Part shown: in pieces, positions 61,858-64,000 of the stretch | Position numbering within the stretch: position 1 is the first letter of the stretch | How the letters are laid out: each line of letters starts with the position of its first letter | Origin: Lophium mytilinum | Taxonomy: Eukaryota; Ascomycota; Dothideomycetes; Mytilinidiales; Mytilinidiaceae | Reading direction: 5' to 3' | DNA length: 64,000 nucleotides | Assembly (NCBI GenBank): GCA_010093605.1 | Contig: MU004193.1 | Coordinates: 343,321-407,320 of the forward strand | The notes under the pieces: model-generated | Databases searched by the model: none | The model's input: the letters and a program-made list of their open reading frames with translations, nothing else | What the model was told of the DNA's origin: nothing | Translations under genes and position numbers: made by a program

Positions 61858-64000
61858 AGTCAATCTTGAAGCTGAAATACCTTGGAATATTCGGGGATGA
61901 CGATGCTAACGGATGTTGTGATTGATGATGATGATGAATGGGAGGAGCGAAGTGAGGTGGGATGGAGTGCAAATCATGGCACGTGCACTAAAGATGACTA
62001 ATTTGTCAACCCTTATTCTGTCTCCGCTAGCCGTATGTGGAGCAGACATAGATACGTTCAGCACGACAATGAACTCATCTCACATCCGAGGCATGCGTGG
62101 AGCCATGTCAGGTCTGGTTGGGTTCCTGTCTCAGTGAATTCGTAACCCGACACTCGAAATGCAGATCTCATCTGCTTTCGTGGTCAAAAGCTACTTACAT
62201 CCTAAACCTACGGCGAGGAGCATCATTAATAACATGCCGCATGCCTAAATCAAACAGGAAGACTCGCACACTGATCAGCACGAGAGAACCACAAATTCCG
62301 CGTTCTCGATTCCCTTCCATTCTCAAGTCACCTTCTACCCCAATAACCAGAACCTTAACTTACCAACCCCACCTTAAGTCTATCGCCTAACCTCACAGTC
62401 CTCATGCGGCCCCTCGCACCCAACGACCTCTCGCACCCAGCTTTCCCACACACCCCTCTTCCCACGCAAACCCCCTTCAACCCCTTTCAATCCCTCCTTA
62501 ATCCACAATCACGTGCCTCCACGTGACCCCCACTTTCTACAACTCCCTCCTTTCCACCCCCCCCCTAACATCCCCACCATCTCCACCCTCCCCTCAAGCC
62601 CCCTCAAAGCCCCTCCTACCATCTCCAGCATTCCTCAGCCGCTCCGCTACACAAAGGAGCCCACACCCCCATCTCTACGCTAGCACGCCCAAACCACGGT
62701 TCAGAGTGGGGCATTACGCAGCCCGCACTACCGGCACCAGCCGTTAGACTACGGTCCGGACCGCCACGCGAGGTGGGGTATAGGGGTTTAGCTTGTTTCA
62801 TGTGTATGGGGGGGCGGTAAGGGAAGGGAAGAGAGAGATGGAGATGGGGACGGGGTGCCGCGACGAGGACGGAGAGGTGAGAGCGCTGAGTTGTGGGAGT
62901 GGACGCGAGGGACTGTGGGCTATGGTTGATGATGATGGGTGCGGGATTGTTTGGGCCGATGTGAGGGAGTTTTGGTTGGTCGTTGCAATGGCGGAGAGGT
63001 GGGTCGGCATTTGTACATCTCGATTCGCCTATAAAGGGAAAAGGCCGGGTTACGGGTTGGAGTGTTGGTAGAGACTAGATCCGCGTAATGAATGGATGTT
63101 TCAACAATGCAGTAGTGCTCATGACTCCCATCCATGTCTTCATGTCTTAATCTCGATCATAGTTAAACTTGATCTCGATGTTAATGCACGAGGTCGTACG
63201 AAAGATGATCGCAAATCTCAGAAACGTAACGATATCTTGAGGTGGGCTGGAAAGAGGATCGGGGTCTGAGGTTCTAGCGAGTCCAGACCGGTTGTCGGAC
63301 TAGTCGTCATGTCGATTAAGTTTGGAGCGGGGAAACTCCCTCACACCCTCAACCGAATGTGAAACGGGCTAGAGCACTGTGAACTTCGGCCATGGTAAGG
63401 TTCGTCCAATCTCTCTACGAAGTCGAGAAAAGCCTCATGTTCCGGGTTGCCGCATCGAAGATCCGACGTCTCGTGAGGTTCCTGAGATTGCAGAATCAGG
63501 AACCTGATCTCGATGAGAGATCTGCGAATTGGATTAAGTGAAATAGTATCATGCGGTAGAGGGATGATCTGCTCGTGGCTGGACGCCGTAGAAGAATGGT
63601 CCCGTAAGGGCTGGAGTCATGTTGAGAGGCCACCTTGCACGAATCTTCCCGGCCAGACAATACCCATGTGTTGTCCTGTATAAAGACCCTAATGGCGCAA
63701 CTATCCCGACCCTGGTGTTTGTGCACAGTTGAGACGCCGGAGTGCGGCATTGTCAACTGCCGCATCTTCAAGAGGTTGAAAGGCCGCATGCCGTAGGCTT
63801 GTGAGGCCACTTCGAGCATAACTCTTTCACGCGGTCGAGTGATCTCACTGCGTGTTGGAGCCTAGAATTAGCAGGAAGCCAAAACATATACAAGATAGTG
63901 ATTCACTTACGTCACAGTTAGACTTCGTGTTGATCTATTATATAATCGACTCGGAGTATCATCCGCCACCACCTTTCGATCGCGCAAACATCATCGCACT
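61858..64000. other. Right-hand stretch without a supported gene
   Basis: About 2.1 kb. A C-rich, pyrimidine-heavy tract at about 62395-62660 includes two CACGTG sites 9 bp apart (62511-62531), like a promoter or leader. It is followed only by short frames (74 codons at 62523; 92 codons at 62793), without domain signals. A 107-codon minus frame at 63496-63819 is likewise unsupported. No RNA gene was recognised. Confidence 0.4.

Noticed and set aside
62523-62747. 74-codon Pro/Ser-rich plus frame
   Set aside because: The composition follows from the C-rich tract. No conserved motif and no clear continuation by splicing.

Overview
The window looks like a chromosome segment of a filamentous ascomycete (Pezizomycotina; a dothideomycete is my guess from gene style, not shown). 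Genes have short GT-AG introns with CTAAC-type branch sites. GC-balanced gene blocks alternate with very AT-rich blocks in which CpA/TpG is almost gone and TpA is greatly over-represented. That is the mark of repeat-induced point mutation (RIP).

Layout. 1-22.7 kb is a RIP-saturated graveyard of Ty3/Gypsy LTR elements. Element B (4680-12583, coding on minus) sits inside element A (3722-19342, coding on plus), and A sits inside an older minus-strand Gypsy remnant C (1692-3716 and from 19348 on). Another A copy ends at 1691. Both B and A keep matching 5-bp target duplications. No working gene is seen there.

23.8-40.7 kb holds ordinary genes: a GPI-anchored GH16 Crh-type wall transglycosylase with PIR-like repeats (minus), the cohesin subunit SMC3 (plus, 4 exons, complete), a probable mitochondrial orphan protein (plus), a decayed CorA-like gene, a large secreted orphan protein (minus, 3 exons) and an F-box protein (plus).

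41-44.3 kb has no convincing gene. It holds a local duplication, minisatellites and minus-oriented copies of a dispersed module that starts with ATTACGGCTCAG and ends near ATTGG. The same module occurs about nine times in plus orientation at 57.1-59.4 kb.

44.3-56.8 kb carries a head-to-head pair: a complete 11-exon Rad5/HLTF-like SNF2 ATPase with internal RING (minus), and a NACHT NTPase fused to C2H2 zinc fingers (plus), an NLR-like architecture with one apparent frameshift. Their shared promoter is split by a 4.4-kb RIP-hit DNA transposon with 135-bp terminal inverted repeats and a 9-bp target duplication, probably Mutator-like.

60.4-61.9 kb is a three-exon gene for an orphan protein with two variant zinc knuckles (minus). 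61.9-64 kb has no gene I can support.

Working together: SMC3 and the SNF2 protein are nuclear chromosome-maintenance proteins. The Crh enzyme and the 847-aa protein go to the wall or outside the cell. The NACHT protein fits non-self recognition. No gene cluster making a shared product is evident. The least familiar items are the dispersed module family, the NACHT-C2H2 gene with its split promoter, and the CX4CX4HX4C knuckle protein.
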